NCBI RefSeq assembly: GCF_004344915.1
Contig: NZ_SKFG01000006.1
Coordinates: forward strand, 124,001 to 188,000
Direction of reading: 5' to 3'
Source: Paenibacillus albiflavus
GTDB lineage: Bacteria > Bacillota > Bacilli > Paenibacillales > NBRC-103111
Length of the DNA: 64,000 nucleotides
Made by a program: the position numbers and the translations under genes
The notes under the pieces: model-generated
Seen by the model: only the letters and a program-made list of their open reading frames with translations
What the model was told of the DNA's origin: nothing
Databases searched by the model: none
In this document: positions 8,221 through 17,639 of the stretch, one piece after another
Layout: each line of letters starts with the position of its first letter
How positions within the stretch are numbered: the first letter of the stretch is position 1

Positions 8221-9693
8221 ATGACAGAGAATAACAAAACAAAAGAAGCAGGATGGAACTTTGACAATAGCTATGCTCGTCTTCCGCAGTCATTTTTTAC
8301 TCGGATTGACCCAACGCCTGTCGGCTCACCAAAATTGATCGTGCTCAATCATCCGCTCGCAGCATCGCTAGGTTTGAATGCTGAGGTACTGCAAAGCGAT
8401 GATGGATTAGCCGTGTTTGCCGGCAATCAGGTGCCTGAAGGGGCTATGCCGCTTGCGCAAGCATACGCAGGGCATCAATTCGGGTATTTTAACATGCTCG
8501 GAGATGGTCGTGCGGTGCTGCTGGGCGAACAGATCTTGCCTAATGGACAGAGAATGGACATTCAGCTTAAAGGGCCAGGCAGAACACCATACTCACGTGG
8601 GGGCGATGGTCGAGCGGCGCTTGGACCGATGCTGCGCGAATACATCATTAGCGAAGCCATGTATGCTCTTGGTATTCCGACTACCCGCAGCTTAGCCGTA
8701 GTGACAACGGGACAGTTCATCACCCGCGAAACCAAACTTCCGGGTGCTATTCTGACTCGCGTAGCTGCCAGCCATATCCGTGTAGGCACTTTTCAATATG
8801 CTGCAAAATTCGGCACTGCCGAGGATATTCGTGCCCTTGCTGACTACACATTAGCACGTCATTACCCCTACATTGAGGCAGATGAGAATCGATATCTCAC
8901 CCTTCTGCAGGAAGTAATCAAGCGTCAGGCCGAGTTAATTGCCAAATGGCAGCTCGTCGGCTTTATTCACGGCGTAATGAACACCGACAATATGGCGATT
9001 AGCGGAGAGACAATCGATTATGGTCCGTGCGCTTTCATGGATGTTTATGATCCTGCAACGGTATTCAGCTCAATTGATAGACAAGGCCGCTATGCTTATG
9101 GCAATCAGCCGTATATTGCTGGATGGAATCTTGCGCGATTCGCGGAGACGTTATTGCCGCTTCTGCATGATGATCAGAATAAGGCAGTTGAGCTAGCACA
9201 AGAGAAGATTTCAACGTTTATGGATTTGTATCATACGAATTGGCTTAAGGGCATGAGGGCGAAGCTGGGGATTTGCAATGAAGAAGCGCAGGATGAAGAA
9301 CTGATTAATGAACTTCTCCGTTTGATGGAACAATATCAAGCGGACTATACCAATACCTTCCGGGCATTAACCTTGAATAAGCAAGACGACACGGACTTGT
9401 TTAAGGCTCCTGAGTTCTCGGAGTGGCAGGAGCAATGGAAAGCGAGATTAGGCCGACAACAGGAATCAGAAGCTTCCTCGAATCAGTTAATGCGAAGCAG
9501 TAATCCTGGCGTAATCCCGAGGAACCATCGAGTCGAGGCAGCGCTTACAGCTGCAACCGAATCAGGAGACCTTAGTGTGATGGAACGCTTGTTAAAGGCT
9601 TTATCTGATCCGTTCGACTACTCTCCAGAGCAGGATGAATACTGTATTGTATCTAAGTCAACCAAGCCTTATCGGACCTATTGCGGTACCTGA
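8221..9693 (+). CDS. selO: Protein adenylyltransferase SelO (YdiU/UPF0061)
   Basis: A pseudokinase-fold enzyme that transfers AMP from ATP to protein hydroxyl groups; bacterial members act in redox stress. The 490-residue length is typical. Signatures are [14 protein letters not shown] at the N-terminus, the nucleotide loop [20 protein letters not shown] (about 120-139), the catalytic/metal region HGVMNTDNM followed by [10 protein letters not shown], and the C-terminal YRTYCGT, whose near-terminal cysteine takes the position of selenocysteine in animal SelO. ATG 8221 follows AAGGAGG. Single-gene unit. Confidence 0.93.
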   Translation: MTENNKTKEAGWNFDNSYARLPQSFFTRIDPTPVGSPKLIVLNHPLAASLGLNAEVLQSDDGLAVFAGNQVPEGAMPLAQAYAGHQFGYFNMLGDGRAVLLGEQILPNGQRMDIQLKGPGRTPYSRGGDGRAALGPMLREYIISEAMYALGIPTTRSLAVVTTGQFITRETKLPGAILTRVAASHIRVGTFQYAAKFGTAEDIRALADYTLARHYPYIEADENRYLTLLQEVIKRQAELIAKWQLVGFIHGVMNTDNMAISGETIDYGPCAFMDVYDPATVFSSIDRQGRYAYGNQPYIAGWNLARFAETLLPLLHDDQNKAVELAQEKISTFMDLYHTNWLKGMRAKLGICNEEAQDEELINELLRLMEQYQADYTNTFRALTLNKQDDTDLFKAPEFSEWQEQWKARLGRQQESEASSNQLMRSSNPGVIPRNHRVEAALTAATESGDLSVMERLLKALSDPFDYSPEQDEYCIVSKSTKPYRTYCGT

Positions 9694-9817
9694 TGCTCAT
9701 TTCTCTTCTTGAATACTCGGCCAAACTGTTATAGACCGTCTCGATATAGACAAAGCCTTTGTCGTATTGAGCTTGCAGTAGGCCGGGTATTGGAAGATTG
9801 ATGATCCAAATCTATTT

Positions 9818-10696
9818 TTATGCGCTATGTTTTTGGATGAATTTCATGGCTGCCTTACCGGCTTCTGACGGGTTTTGCATCCAGACATAGGCATGTATCG
9901 AATTTTGGATATGCTCGATTTCATATGTATCTAGTAAACTAGCGAAGGCATGCAAACTTCTTCTAATCTTGTCGTTCTGCCATTCTTCTTCGCTAGGAAG
10001 AAATAGAATAGGACATTGCACATTTCGGTAATAGTCCTCGAATCTCAAGTCCCAGTATTTTTGAATATACTCTGTGCGTACTCGGTTTAAATAGCGATAG
10101 GTAAAATGACGGTCTTCTGTTTGCTGTAGATTATTTTCAAAGAAGGTGTGGAAGTATTCATTCCATATTCCATGTGGTTCTAATTTCCTGCGTTCCTCTT
10201 GAATGTACGCTTCTTTCGTTTCAAATACAGCCTCGATTCTCTCGGCTAGCTGAGCGCTCATGATTTCTTTCTGATGCTCGATCTCTTCCGCTGTACCGTT
10301 AAATAATCCGTACTCTCCAAATTCATTATATAAAGCACCTTCGCAAATAAGGGAACAGACAAGCTCTGGATGCGATGCGGCTAAGCTAAGGCCGATTTCA
10401 GCACCCATTGAGCTGCCTACGATATGACAGCCATGAACATTGAAATGCTGTAATAATAAGTAAATGTCATGAGCCATGTCATCAATGTGGTATCCCGACT
10501 GCGGTTTATCCGATTTGCCGTGACCCCTGAAGTCAGGTGCAATTACGCTATAGCTATCCGTGAATTGCGGGATGATGCCCTCCCACATATTCAAATTTCC
10601 GCCGCTAAAATGAAGGAATAACACGACTTCTTGGTGGTCTAAAGTGTATTTCACATGAATCCCTACTTGGCCTAGCTTGATCATTTCTTCCTTCAT
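9818..10696 (-). CDS. Alpha/beta-hydrolase fold protein (292 aa)
   Basis: Single-domain cytoplasmic hydrolase. Visible elements are the oxyanion strand VLFLHFSGGNLNMW, DFRGHGKSDKPQSG, the nucleophile elbow GSSMGAE (Ser about 95), and a late IHAYVW that may carry the catalytic histidine. The substrate is unknown. Start selection is uncertain: ATG 10696 has AAGGAG 15 bases away, while a second in-frame ATG (10684) has GAAGGA closer. A TTATAATA preceded by TG (10741-10749, minus strand) could be an extended -10 promoter. It is monocistronic. Confidence 0.82.
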   Translation of the reverse strand: MKEEMIKLGQVGIHVKYTLDHQEVVLFLHFSGGNLNMWEGIIPQFTDSYSVIAPDFRGHGKSDKPQSGYHIDDMAHDIYLLLQHFNVHGCHIVGSSMGAEIGLSLAASHPELVCSLICEGALYNEFGEYGLFNGTAEEIEHQKEIMSAQLAERIEAVFETKEAYIQEERRKLEPHGIWNEYFHTFFENNLQQTEDRHFTYRYLNRVRTEYIQKYWDLRFEDYYRNVQCPILFLPSEEEWQNDKIRRSLHAFASLLDTYEIEHIQNSIHAYVWMQNPSEAGKAAMKFIQKHSA

Positions 10697-10867
10697 ATGA
10701 ATCTATTCATCTCCTTCTCATGAAAAGTAAATTATTGTTTATTATAACATACAAAATCTGTATATTTCTGCCGGGCGATCATGATTGCTATTGTCAGGAA
10801 CCTATGTAATTTGGAACTTGTATGTACATACTACACGTTAGAAATTGCATTTTGACCAGGAGGATAG

Positions 10868-11509
10868 ATGAGATTGAAAAAGAATAGGTGGATATGGTTG
10901 TTTATCGTGCTGCTTCTCGTTATTCCCATGAACGCGGCTGCAGCGGCAGAGTGGCTGATTAGGCCAGTCAACCCATCGATACTCGACCCGCTTCGTCAAG
11001 GGGGATATATTCTGTATGTTCGGCACGGAGAAGCTAACGTAGGCGATGATATGCCGAATCTTAACTTCGACGATTGCAGAACGCAGCGGAATTTATCCGA
11101 GGAGGGAAGAAGACAAGCTTTGCTATTCGGGGAGTCGTTAAGGAATTTGAGAATCCCTTTTCAATTTCCGGTTCAAGCTAGTCCATTCTGCCGAACGAGG
11201 GAATCGGCGGCGTTAGCGTTTGGGGAGAGTCACGTTCAAGTCGATCCATTCTGGTATCGCATTTATAAACTGAGCAACCAAACTCCCCCAGCAGAACAGG
11301 CGAACACACTAGCTGCCTTGCGGACTAAACTGGAGACAATACCACCCCCTGGAACAAATCAAGTCATTTTTGCGCATAGTTTTCCAGAGGGGCTGGGGTT
11401 GGGAGAGATTCCTTACTTAGGCACTGTCGTTGTAAAGCCTAAAGGGCAGGGTAACGGCTACGACATTGTGGGCCGCATTTTTTTGGATGAATGGGCGGGT
11501 TTCCAATAA
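10868..11509 (+). CDS. Secreted histidine phosphatase family protein
   Basis: A 213-residue protein with a Sec signal peptide (basic MRLKKNRW, then a leucine-rich core ending near AAAAA, about residue 29). The mature domain begins the histidine-phosphatase fold with LYVRHGEAN, giving the phospho-acceptor RHG motif; a C-terminal FAHSF supplies the second histidine. Arginines in FCRTRESAA fit the phosphate pocket. The family removes phosphate from small molecules or sugars, or acts on polyphosphate; the substrate is unknown. AGGAGG lies four bases before ATG 10868. A terminator follows. Confidence 0.85.
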   Translation: MRLKKNRWIWLFIVLLLVIPMNAAAAAEWLIRPVNPSILDPLRQGGYILYVRHGEANVGDDMPNLNFDDCRTQRNLSEEGRRQALLFGESLRNLRIPFQFPVQASPFCRTRESAALAFGESHVQVDPFWYRIYKLSNQTPPAEQANTLAALRTKLETIPPPGTNQVIFAHSFPEGLGLGEIPYLGTVVVKPKGQGNGYDIVGRIFLDEWAGFQ

Positions 11510-11540
11510 CATCGCGTAGCAGAAGATAGCATTCCATAGC

Positions 11541-11574
11541 AAATGAGCAAAGCAGGCGCTTTGCTCATTTTTTT
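11541..11574 (+). terminator. Terminator after the histidine phosphatase gene
   Basis: 12-bp stem AAATGAGCAAAG / CTTTGCTCATTT with a 6-base loop, running into seven T. Confidence 0.9.
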
Positions 11575-11637
11575 GCTGTTTGCCGTATTTGACAGAAGCG
11601 GACACAACGTTCAAATTGAGCAGCAACAACTGTTTAA

Positions 11638-12978
11638 TCAATTAATTGGCGAATGGATTATTCGAGTGGAAGAGACATCAGCAGTATCTGCAAAGCTCCC
11701 CATCCCTTTTAACTTATCATCAAAGAATTGAAGAATAAGCGTATTTTCCGTTTCAATACAGTCATATGGATCAATGTTGGCTTTGCCACGTTGCAAGAAA
11801 TTTGCGAGCATAGGGGAGAAAAGCGGTAAATCGGTCAGGCTTAAATGCTTAGCTCCTTCAAAATAAACGGTATAGGCTTCTTTGCAGTTTTTATCGCAGG
11901 CGTTATTTGCCGCATAAGAAGAGTTTTTTCCAAGCTGTACCCAAACATCGTCAGAATAAATGTTGAGGAGCGGGGTCGTATAGGCTTCGCCACTGGCTGC
12001 AAGATCATGAAGCTGTGGATCATAAACAAGCTCACTAAAGAATGGGGCATCTATATTCACAACTGCACTTATATCCTTACGCTCTTTGCCAAGCGATACA
12101 CTGGCTGAACCACCCATCGAGTGCCCGAACACACCTATTTTATCTGTATTGATATGCTGATAAATGGGGTTATTGTCAGTTTTGGTTTTCCTCAGAATCG
12201 TATCGATTACAAAATTCATGTCGTCTTTTCGTAGTTTCATCCATTTTTGAAAGAGTGCGTATAGTTCTTCGACTGTGTAAATACCATCTTTGTTAGAATC
12301 ATTGAATTCCCGCATATATTCTGAACTGATCATGGTCCTAGTCCCGTCATCTGAAACGGTATAAAAGGAATGATAGGGATGATCGATTGAAACGACTACA
12401 TAACCGTGGCTTGCAAGCTCCGTATAGGTAGAGGTGTTGCTTGACTTAATACCGTATGCCCCGTGTGAGAATACCAATAATGGATACGTTTCTTTGGCAT
12501 CTTGGGGATACCAGAATTCCACATTAACGAATCTGTTCTTCCCCGTATCGGTAAATTCTTCGATCCGATTTTCGTCAACATACGTGAAAGTGGCTGTTTC
12601 AACTTCATATTTACCCGTTACTTTGGGCGCTTTATGCTGTGGAAATACAACTGCTGGTGCAAGTGCAATCGTCAGACCTATGATCATCATAATGGCATTT
12701 CGAACAATACGGGAGACTTTGTAGGTTGCGGGCGTTGCTTGATTACGGCGAATAAGTGAAATGGTTGCGATTACTGCGAGTATAGTGAGCAGGACACCTA
12801 GCAGCACCCAACGTAAACTCCATACGATCACCGATGTGAGGGTAAGAAGAATAAATGCAATCCATGTACTCACTCGAACCCAATTTCTTAACTGTCTATG
12901 ATATTGCTTCGTTACAACACAGTAGATGACCAAAGCAATTTCCAGAATTAAAGTGATAAAAAAAATGAACATACCCAT
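11638..12978 (-). CDS. Membrane-anchored alpha/beta hydrolase (PAF-acetylhydrolase-like)
   Basis: Three hydrophobic segments within the first ~125 residues anchor an extracellular hydrolase domain. Motifs are VEFWYPQDAKETYPLLVFSHGAYG, GHSMGGSASVSLG (nucleophile Ser), IYSDDVWV for the acid, and GAKHLSLTD for the histidine, in the order of the platelet-activating-factor acetylhydrolase-like family. The longer frame opens at 13023, but the ATG at 12978 has AAAGGAG eight bases upstream and the outer one has none, so 12978 is preferred (446 residues). Ester or lipid substrate, unassigned. Confidence 0.85.
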   Translation of the reverse strand: MGMFIFFITLILEIALVIYCVVTKQYHRQLRNWVRVSTWIAFILLTLTSVIVWSLRWVLLGVLLTILAVIATISLIRRNQATPATYKVSRIVRNAIMMIIGLTIALAPAVVFPQHKAPKVTGKYEVETATFTYVDENRIEEFTDTGKNRFVNVEFWYPQDAKETYPLLVFSHGAYGIKSSNTSTYTELASHGYVVVSIDHPYHSFYTVSDDGTRTMISSEYMREFNDSNKDGIYTVEELYALFQKWMKLRKDDMNFVIDTILRKTKTDNNPIYQHINTDKIGVFGHSMGGSASVSLGKERKDISAVVNIDAPFFSELVYDPQLHDLAASGEAYTTPLLNIYSDDVWVQLGKNSSYAANNACDKNCKEAYTVYFEGAKHLSLTDLPLFSPMLANFLQRGKANIDPYDCIETENTLILQFFDDKLKGMGSFADTADVSSTRIIHSPIN

Positions 12979-13109
12979 AGTTTCGACTCCTTTTTTTCTT
13001 ATACTAGTTTCTTCTGACTTCATCTTAGAAAATGGATGAAACGATGTATATAGAAAATCAATAAGCTGTATCTATAGGCGGGTAAGTTGCATCAAAAGAA
13101 TACAAAAAG

Positions 13110-13137
13110 AGCGATAAGTTATAAAAAACTTACCGCT
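13110..13137 (-). terminator. Terminator of the LytTR-DUF3021 operon
   Basis: Stem AGCG-A-TAAGTT / AACTTA-C-CGCT, followed on the minus strand by CTTTTTG. It sits about 50 bases after the DUF3021 stop. Confidence 0.75.
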
Positions 13138-13188
13138 TCATACGCTATGGCAGGCATTTGCTGCATTACAATTTTGTTTGGAATACAC

Positions 13189-13617
13189 TCAATTGTCTTT
13201 TTTGAATTTCATAAGTTTATCGTTGATTTGGCTGGCTACTCGTTTATCATTCTGCCATGATAGCAGACGGACGATGAAATAGATAACCGCAATTTCTACC
13301 GCCAAAATGACGATACCTGAGGCACTATCCACAACACCGATGATACTGGCAAGGGAAATTAATATGATTTCGAGAGCAACAAAATGAATGACGATTCGAA
13401 TCCGCATATTCTTCTCACTAATGTCGTCTGGCGTATAAAAAATGAATCCCGTTAAAGCACCAATCAGCGAAAAGATCATGATGAGATAAATTGAATTTAA
13501 ATTAAAGGCCATGTCAGGATAAAAGAATTGCCGTAGAATCGTAATAATGATGATGATGGACCCGAAGATGATAAAAAAATCTTTGATCATCCCGTTTATA
13601 AATTCTGAACGCTTCAT
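13189..13617 (-). CDS. DUF3021-type membrane protein
   Basis: A 142-residue protein with four predicted membrane helices (about 12-30, 38-60, 72-92, 95-118) and a basic cytoplasmic tail. Size, topology and the coupling to a LytTR gene fit the DUF3021 family, which in Firmicutes accompanies LytTR regulators and is thought to restrain or sense for them. It is 14 bases downstream of the LytTR stop. The molecular function is not known. Confidence 0.8.
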   Translation of the reverse strand: MKRSEFINGMIKDFFIIFGSIIIIITILRQFFYPDMAFNLNSIYLIMIFSLIGALTGFIFYTPDDISEKNMRIRIVIHFVALEIILISLASIIGVVDSASGIVILAVEIAVIYFIVRLLSWQNDKRVASQINDKLMKFKKDN

Positions 13618-13631
13618 AAATTATGCCCCCT

Positions 13632-14069
13632 TTATAATCCAAGCCTATTTTTAAGCACAGGCACATACTGCCTAGAGATAACAATACGTTCCCCGTTATC
13701 GAGTACCGCTTCAAATCTACCACTAATGGATGGATGAATATGGGCTATTTTAGCTATGTTTAAAATAGTCGATTTGGACGCACGAAAGCATTTGTGTTCG
13801 TTGCATAATTCCTCTAACTCATAAAGCTTTTGTTTGACCTCGTAAACCTGATCCTTGCTGTACATAAAAACTTTACCGTCAACTGCTTCGAAATAATAGA
13901 TATCACTAAGCTTGATGCGGTGAACATGGTCTTCATGATATCCAAGTATGATGAGATGGTCCATTGTCAGCTTATCGACTATTTCGTGAATCTCCGCATC
14001 AACCTCATGGCATCTGATGAGAATTTCCTCTTCCCGATCTAGGCTTATTTCTTCTATTGAAACTTTCAT
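13632..14069 (-). CDS. LytTR-type DNA-binding regulator
   Basis: A 145-residue protein with a C-terminal LytTR DNA-binding domain (about 45-145: HVHRIKLSDIYYFEAVDGKVFMYS, then CFRASKSTILNIAKIAHIHPS and VISRQYVPVLKNRLGL). It lacks a response-regulator receiver, so it is not the output of a standard two-component system. The adjacent DUF3021 membrane protein is the likely partner. Such pairs usually regulate themselves and neighbouring transporter genes; no transporter is adjacent here. Confidence 0.85.
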   Translation of the reverse strand: MKVSIEEISLDREEEILIRCHEVDAEIHEIVDKLTMDHLIILGYHEDHVHRIKLSDIYYFEAVDGKVFMYSKDQVYEVKQKLYELEELCNEHKCFRASKSTILNIAKIAHIHPSISGRFEAVLDNGERIVISRQYVPVLKNRLGL

Positions 14070-14151
14070 ATCTGATTACCCCCTAGAACTGAAAGTATAT
14101 GAATGATTACAAATTATAAGATAATTGATGTAAGGGATACTGAGCAATACA

Positions 14152-14823
14152 TTATTTTAGCGGTATGTAAATCGATACTTCATTTAAGCGATCCGATTGG
14201 AATGTTTCTAGCGTGTAGGCTTCGGGATCGTGGTCTAACCCCTGTGAGCGCAGTTTGTCGAGCATGAAGAAATACGTTTCATCGATTTCAGCTCGGCTTG
14301 TTTCACCCGAATGATTATATACAGCATACTCTCTTGGTGGTAATGTAATGCTCACCATGTCCTCAGGTGGTAATTTAGGGCTAGTAACTTCAATTCCGGC
14401 GATATAATGGTAAATATGCTTTCTCCCCAAATAAACGCCAATTCGACTTCCTTTACGTACAGGATTTATAATTTGATTTTCCCTGCTCGTTAGTTCCTGC
14501 CACATAAGAGGAAGACGGACCTTGGCCATATATACTGCTGTAAATGGTGCTTTAAATTCAACACCTACGATATGGGTCATAGGCTTAATAACTCTTTTAA
14601 AAGAATTCGTTTGTTTGCGAGACGAGGAGCTCTTTAAGATACTATACCCGCCATGCTTGCCTACCTCAGAGTATAAGGGTACTCCCATTCCGCTTAACTC
14701 CTGCAAATATCTCAGCATCGTTCGATAGGATACGTGGAACTCTTCTGCAAGTTCATCCACTGTAAACTTTTGTTTCTCGTATATACGTACCATAACCTCA
14801 TTTAAGCGCTGTGTTTTGGTCAA
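14152..14823 (-). CDS. HTH regulator with GyrI-like effector-binding domain
   Basis: A 223-residue regulator. Residues 1-60 form a DeoR/YafY-type winged helix (FTVDELAEEFHVSYRTMLRYLQEL). The rest (about 80-223) is a GyrI-like/AraC effector-binding beta-barrel that binds amphipathic drugs or dyes in relatives. It is divergent from a gene for a stand-alone GyrI-like domain, with shared palindromes between them. A likely local drug-responsive switch; the ligand is unknown. Confidence 0.8.
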   Translation of the reverse strand: MTKTQRLNEVMVRIYEKQKFTVDELAEEFHVSYRTMLRYLQELSGMGVPLYSEVGKHGGYSILKSSSSRKQTNSFKRVIKPMTHIVGVEFKAPFTAVYMAKVRLPLMWQELTSRENQIINPVRKGSRIGVYLGRKHIYHYIAGIEVTSPKLPPEDMVSITLPPREYAVYNHSGETSRAEIDETYFFMLDKLRSQGLDHDPEAYTLETFQSDRLNEVSIYIPLK

Positions 14824-14834
14824 TTATTTCACCT

Positions 14835-14887
14835 AACCTTATTAATCTCTGACAGATTCTGTCACAATATCATTGTATAATAAGGTT
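14835..14887. promoter_or_regulatory. Divergent control region with nested inverted repeats
   Basis: An outer repeat AACCTTATTA (14835-14844) / TAATAAGGTT (14878-14887) encloses a perfect TGACAGA-T-TCTGTCA (14850-14864). TATAAT at 14876-14881 is a -10 candidate for the rightward gene and overlaps the right outer arm. The nearly symmetric layout between two effector-domain genes suggests that the leftward regulator controls both directions. Confidence 0.55.
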
Positions 14888-14924
14888 GTACTCATATCTA
14901 TAGGGTTATGGAGGGGCGATATTA

Positions 14925-15401
14925 GTGGAGCAGAAGAATGATTCGATGATTGTTGCGAGAGAAGCTTTTCAAGCAGTAGGGTTAAAGTGGGAAGGGACGT
15001 TTGCAGGAGCGGGTGCAGGAGAAATTCGCGTCATTCATACTGAAATGCAGAAGCGTGTTCAAGAAATCAAGCATGTTCTGAATCCGGACAAGCTTCTTGG
15101 ATTATCGTATCATATGACGGATACGGGATTTACACATTATGCCGTAGTTGCCGTAGAACAAATCGAGGATATTCCAGACGGAATGGTGACGATTGAGGTT
15201 CCAAGCCTAACCTATGCCAAATGCGAGCATACCAAAGGACAGAGCATCGATAAGTCCTATAACAATATTTATGCTTGGATCGAGCAGGAGGGATATAAGG
15301 TTCATCAAGGGGATGTAACGCATTTTGAAGAATATCCGATGCAGCAGGACCCTTACGACCAAGATCCTGAATTTACGATTCTGATCCCGATTGAGAAATA
15401 G
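14925..15401 (+). CDS. GyrI-like small-molecule-binding domain protein (158 aa)
   Basis: A free-standing GyrI-like/effector-binding domain. The recognisable strands are YHMTDTGFTHYAVVAVEQIEDIPDGM and the double-strand TIEVPSLTYAKCEHTKG, followed by the YNNIYAWIEQEGY helix and the C-terminal FTILIPIEK. No DNA-binding domain is present. Its divergent neighbour has a related domain fused to an HTH, so this protein may scavenge the same ligand. ATG versus GTG: the frame opens with GTG at 14925 after GGAGGGGCG. Confidence 0.8.
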   Translation: MEQKNDSMIVAREAFQAVGLKWEGTFAGAGAGEIRVIHTEMQKRVQEIKHVLNPDKLLGLSYHMTDTGFTHYAVVAVEQIEDIPDGMVTIEVPSLTYAKCEHTKGQSIDKSYNNIYAWIEQEGYKVHQGDVTHFEEYPMQQDPYDQDPEFTILIPIEK

Positions 15402-15416
15402 AATCTTGCATCAAAA

Positions 15417-15440
15417 AAGACGCCTCCATAAGGGCGTCTT
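15417..15440 (+). terminator. Terminator after the GyrI-like gene
   Basis: Stem AAGACGCC / GGCGTCTT with an 8-base loop, 16 bases after the stop. The downstream T content is modest (AACTATTT). Confidence 0.7.
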
Positions 15441-15614
15441 AACTATTTCGGAACAAATGTTCGATTTGTGGGTCATTTAAATGAAACCGAGGTATAATCA
15501 GCTTCCATATTATTAGTATATAATAATCAAAATTATAAGTCTATATCTTTGCGCGTAGTTGCTCTATATTTTATATACCTGGCCGGGAAACCAACAGTAC
15601 ATATGGAGGTCTTT

Positions 15615-16865
15615 GTGCAAATACGTTTATGGGATCACAATTTAAGAGTTCGGTTAATCGGAGAAGCTTTGTTCAACATGCTGTTCTGGATGTACTTCCC
15701 GTTTATAACGGTCTATTTCAGTTCGGCATTCGGCAATCATATTGCAGGCATATTGATGACCGTGCCCCCGATATTCAGCATTATCGGAAGTTTGCTTGGA
15801 GGGGCTTTAGCCGATCGGTTAGGTCGACGCCCTGTGATGCTGCTAGGCGCTTCGCTTCAAACGATGATGTTCGTATGCTTTGCGATGTCGCCATCCCACC
15901 TTATTGATTACTTGGCATTCATCGGCATCGGGCTGGGAGGGGCGATCTATCGGCCAGCGAGTACCGCAATGGTTGCCGACCTGGTTCCTGCGCATAATCG
16001 TCGTCAGATTTTTGCGACATTCACGACAGCGAATAACATCGGCGCTGTGCTCGGTCCTGCTTTAGGTGCCATTTTCTTCTTTCAGTATCGCCAGCAGCTG
16101 CTCTGGACTTGCGCGCTGGTCTTATTGCTGTACTTTATCGCTATTTATTTCATCGTTCATGAAACGCTGCCACGTTCAGCCAAGAGTTCGAGAGATTCCA
16201 TTTCAATCCCCCGTCTATTCATGGAACAGTGGAAGGGATATGGCATTATTTTTCGTGATAAAGTGTTCTTAGTCTATATTATAGCAGGGGTTTTTGCTCT
16301 AGTTCCCATTATGCAATTGGATCTATACTTGCCCGTATACGTAATCCATCATGTCCCTGATCAAGCTTTATTCACATGGAATGGCCATCCGTTCATACTG
16401 ACCAGTACCGAAATCTTTGGATGGTTGCTGGGGTTAAACGGTCTGCTGTTCGTCTTGTTCATTCTTCCCGTAACACGGTGGTTTCGCAATTGGAATGAGA
16501 GAAATATCTTTATTCTATCCTCATTACTGGCGGGGTTAGGTACATTCTCCATTGGGCTGTACACGAATATATGGTATTTGTTTATCGTGACAATTGTTTT
16601 TACCTTTGGCGAGATTGTGCGATCTCCGGTTACACAGAGCTTTATAAGTCGCTATGCGCCTGAACATGCAAGGGGGCAGTACATGGGAGCTGATAGCTTA
16701 CAGTACACCATCGCGAAATTCATAGCGCCTATGACGGTTTTCCTCTCTAGTTGGGTGGCGCCAATGGGGATATTAACGATTATCTTGATATTTTCGTTCA
16801 TCAGCATCGGATTCTATATGCTGTTATTTAAACTCTATAAGGAAGAGAATAACCAATCAAATTAA
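15615..16865 (+). CDS. MFS transporter, 12 membrane segments
   Basis: Major-facilitator drug or metabolite exporter of 416 residues. The loop 2-3 signature is GGALADRLGRRPVMLLGAS, and about 12 hydrophobic helices are present in two halves around a central loop near residue 190. The frame extends to 15549, but GTG 15615 has TGGAGGT four bases upstream and the earlier codons read as leader, so 15615 is preferred. Monocistronic; no regulator adjoins it and the substrate is unknown. Confidence 0.85.
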   Translation: MQIRLWDHNLRVRLIGEALFNMLFWMYFPFITVYFSSAFGNHIAGILMTVPPIFSIIGSLLGGALADRLGRRPVMLLGASLQTMMFVCFAMSPSHLIDYLAFIGIGLGGAIYRPASTAMVADLVPAHNRRQIFATFTTANNIGAVLGPALGAIFFFQYRQQLLWTCALVLLLYFIAIYFIVHETLPRSAKSSRDSISIPRLFMEQWKGYGIIFRDKVFLVYIIAGVFALVPIMQLDLYLPVYVIHHVPDQALFTWNGHPFILTSTEIFGWLLGLNGLLFVLFILPVTRWFRNWNERNIFILSSLLAGLGTFSIGLYTNIWYLFIVTIVFTFGEIVRSPVTQSFISRYAPEHARGQYMGADSLQYTIAKFIAPMTVFLSSWVAPMGILTIILIFSFISIGFYMLLFKLYKEENNQSN

Positions 16866-16871
16866 ATTGAT

Positions 16872-17120
16872 TTACAGACTCTTTTTTCTTAGAGCTACGA
16901 TAAATAAATAAACGGAAAGGATCCCAAATACAGCTGTACAACACAAGAAAAGTATTTTTACAGATGAAAACTCTATATAAAAGCTATCACCAGAAAAGTC
17001 AACTTTACTAGCTAGAAGATAGGCAAATAGGACCTTCGGAATTATTTTTTCTAATAGATCAACAAAGGCATACATTATCAAACTTATTAAACCTAAAGTC
17101 GCACTTCTCAAATAATTCAC
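16872..17120 (-). CDS. Small membrane protein, unrecognised (82 aa)
   Basis: Two clear hydrophobic helices (about 10-35 and 55-75) separated by a short polar stretch with aspartates and serines, and a basic C-terminus RKKSL. The start is GTG at 17120, with AAGGGGGGGG about seven bases upstream, which supports translation. Its 3' end is seven bases from the convergent MFS gene. I recognise no family; a two-helix accessory or holin-like topology is all that can be said. Confidence 0.5.
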   Translation of the reverse strand: MNYLRSATLGLISLIMYAFVDLLEKIIPKVLFAYLLASKVDFSGDSFYIEFSSVKILFLCCTAVFGILSVYLFIVALRKKSL

Positions 17121-17146
17121 TCATAACCCCCCCCTTATAATTAAAA

Positions 17147-17173
17147 TAGGGAGAAGCCTAATACTTCTCCCTA
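17147..17173 (-). terminator. Terminator after the VOC gene
   Basis: Perfect 10-bp stem TAGGGAGAAG / CTTCTCCCTA, loop of 7, followed on the minus strand by TTTTAATTAT. Confidence 0.8.
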
Positions 17174-17209
17174 ATTGAATGTACTAATATTTTCCTTAAT
17201 TGTCTACGA

Positions 17210-17587
17210 TTAAGCTTCCTGTTCACTCATTAAACTGTGCGTATTGCCTTCAGTGTCTTTAAAGAAGGTCATCCACGTTTCGGTTTGTCCCATTTTGGCA
17301 ACGATATGAGGCTCGTCGATGAACGTAACATCCTGCTCTCGTAAATCTTCGTAAGCCTTCTTAATATTCTCCACTTGAAAATATATGACAGAGCTGGCAC
17401 GCGCGTACTCTTCCTTTTCAGGAAGGCTTAGTAGGATACGAAGTCCGCCACATTCAAGGAATGCCATGCGATCGGTTTGAAATAATAGATTGAGTCCCAG
17501 TTTGCCTTGATAAAATTGTACAGCTCTATCTATATTTGTGACAGGTACTGCGATTTGTCCAATTTTGTGAATCCGATTCGTTTCCAT
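17210..17587 (-). CDS. VOC-family (glyoxalase/bleomycin-resistance fold) protein
   Basis: A 125-residue vicinal-oxygen-chelate protein with two beta-alpha-beta-beta-beta modules: KIGQIAVPVTNIDRAVQFYQGKLGL, then SSVIYFQVENIKKAYEDLREQ and the final FFKDTEGNTHSLMSE. Metal-ligand positions are only partly filled (Glu in FLECGG), so it could be an isomerase, dioxygenase-like or binding protein. Single gene between two terminator-bounded units. Confidence 0.82.
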   Translation of the reverse strand: METNRIHKIGQIAVPVTNIDRAVQFYQGKLGLNLLFQTDRMAFLECGGLRILLSLPEKEEYARASSVIYFQVENIKKAYEDLREQDVTFIDEPHIVAKMGQTETWMTFFKDTEGNTHSLMSEQEA

Positions 17588-17639
17588 GGATAATTTCCCC
17601 TCTCAAATATCTTTTCATCACCAGTATAAAACAATTCCG

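Noticed and set aside
9694-9817. A minus-strand open stretch of about 50 codons between selO and the hydrolase gene
   Set aside because: It looks protein-like in part (GFVYIETVYNSLAEYSRRE) but starts after a stop, has no start codon with a ribosome site and runs into the antisense of selO. At most it is a gene remnant.
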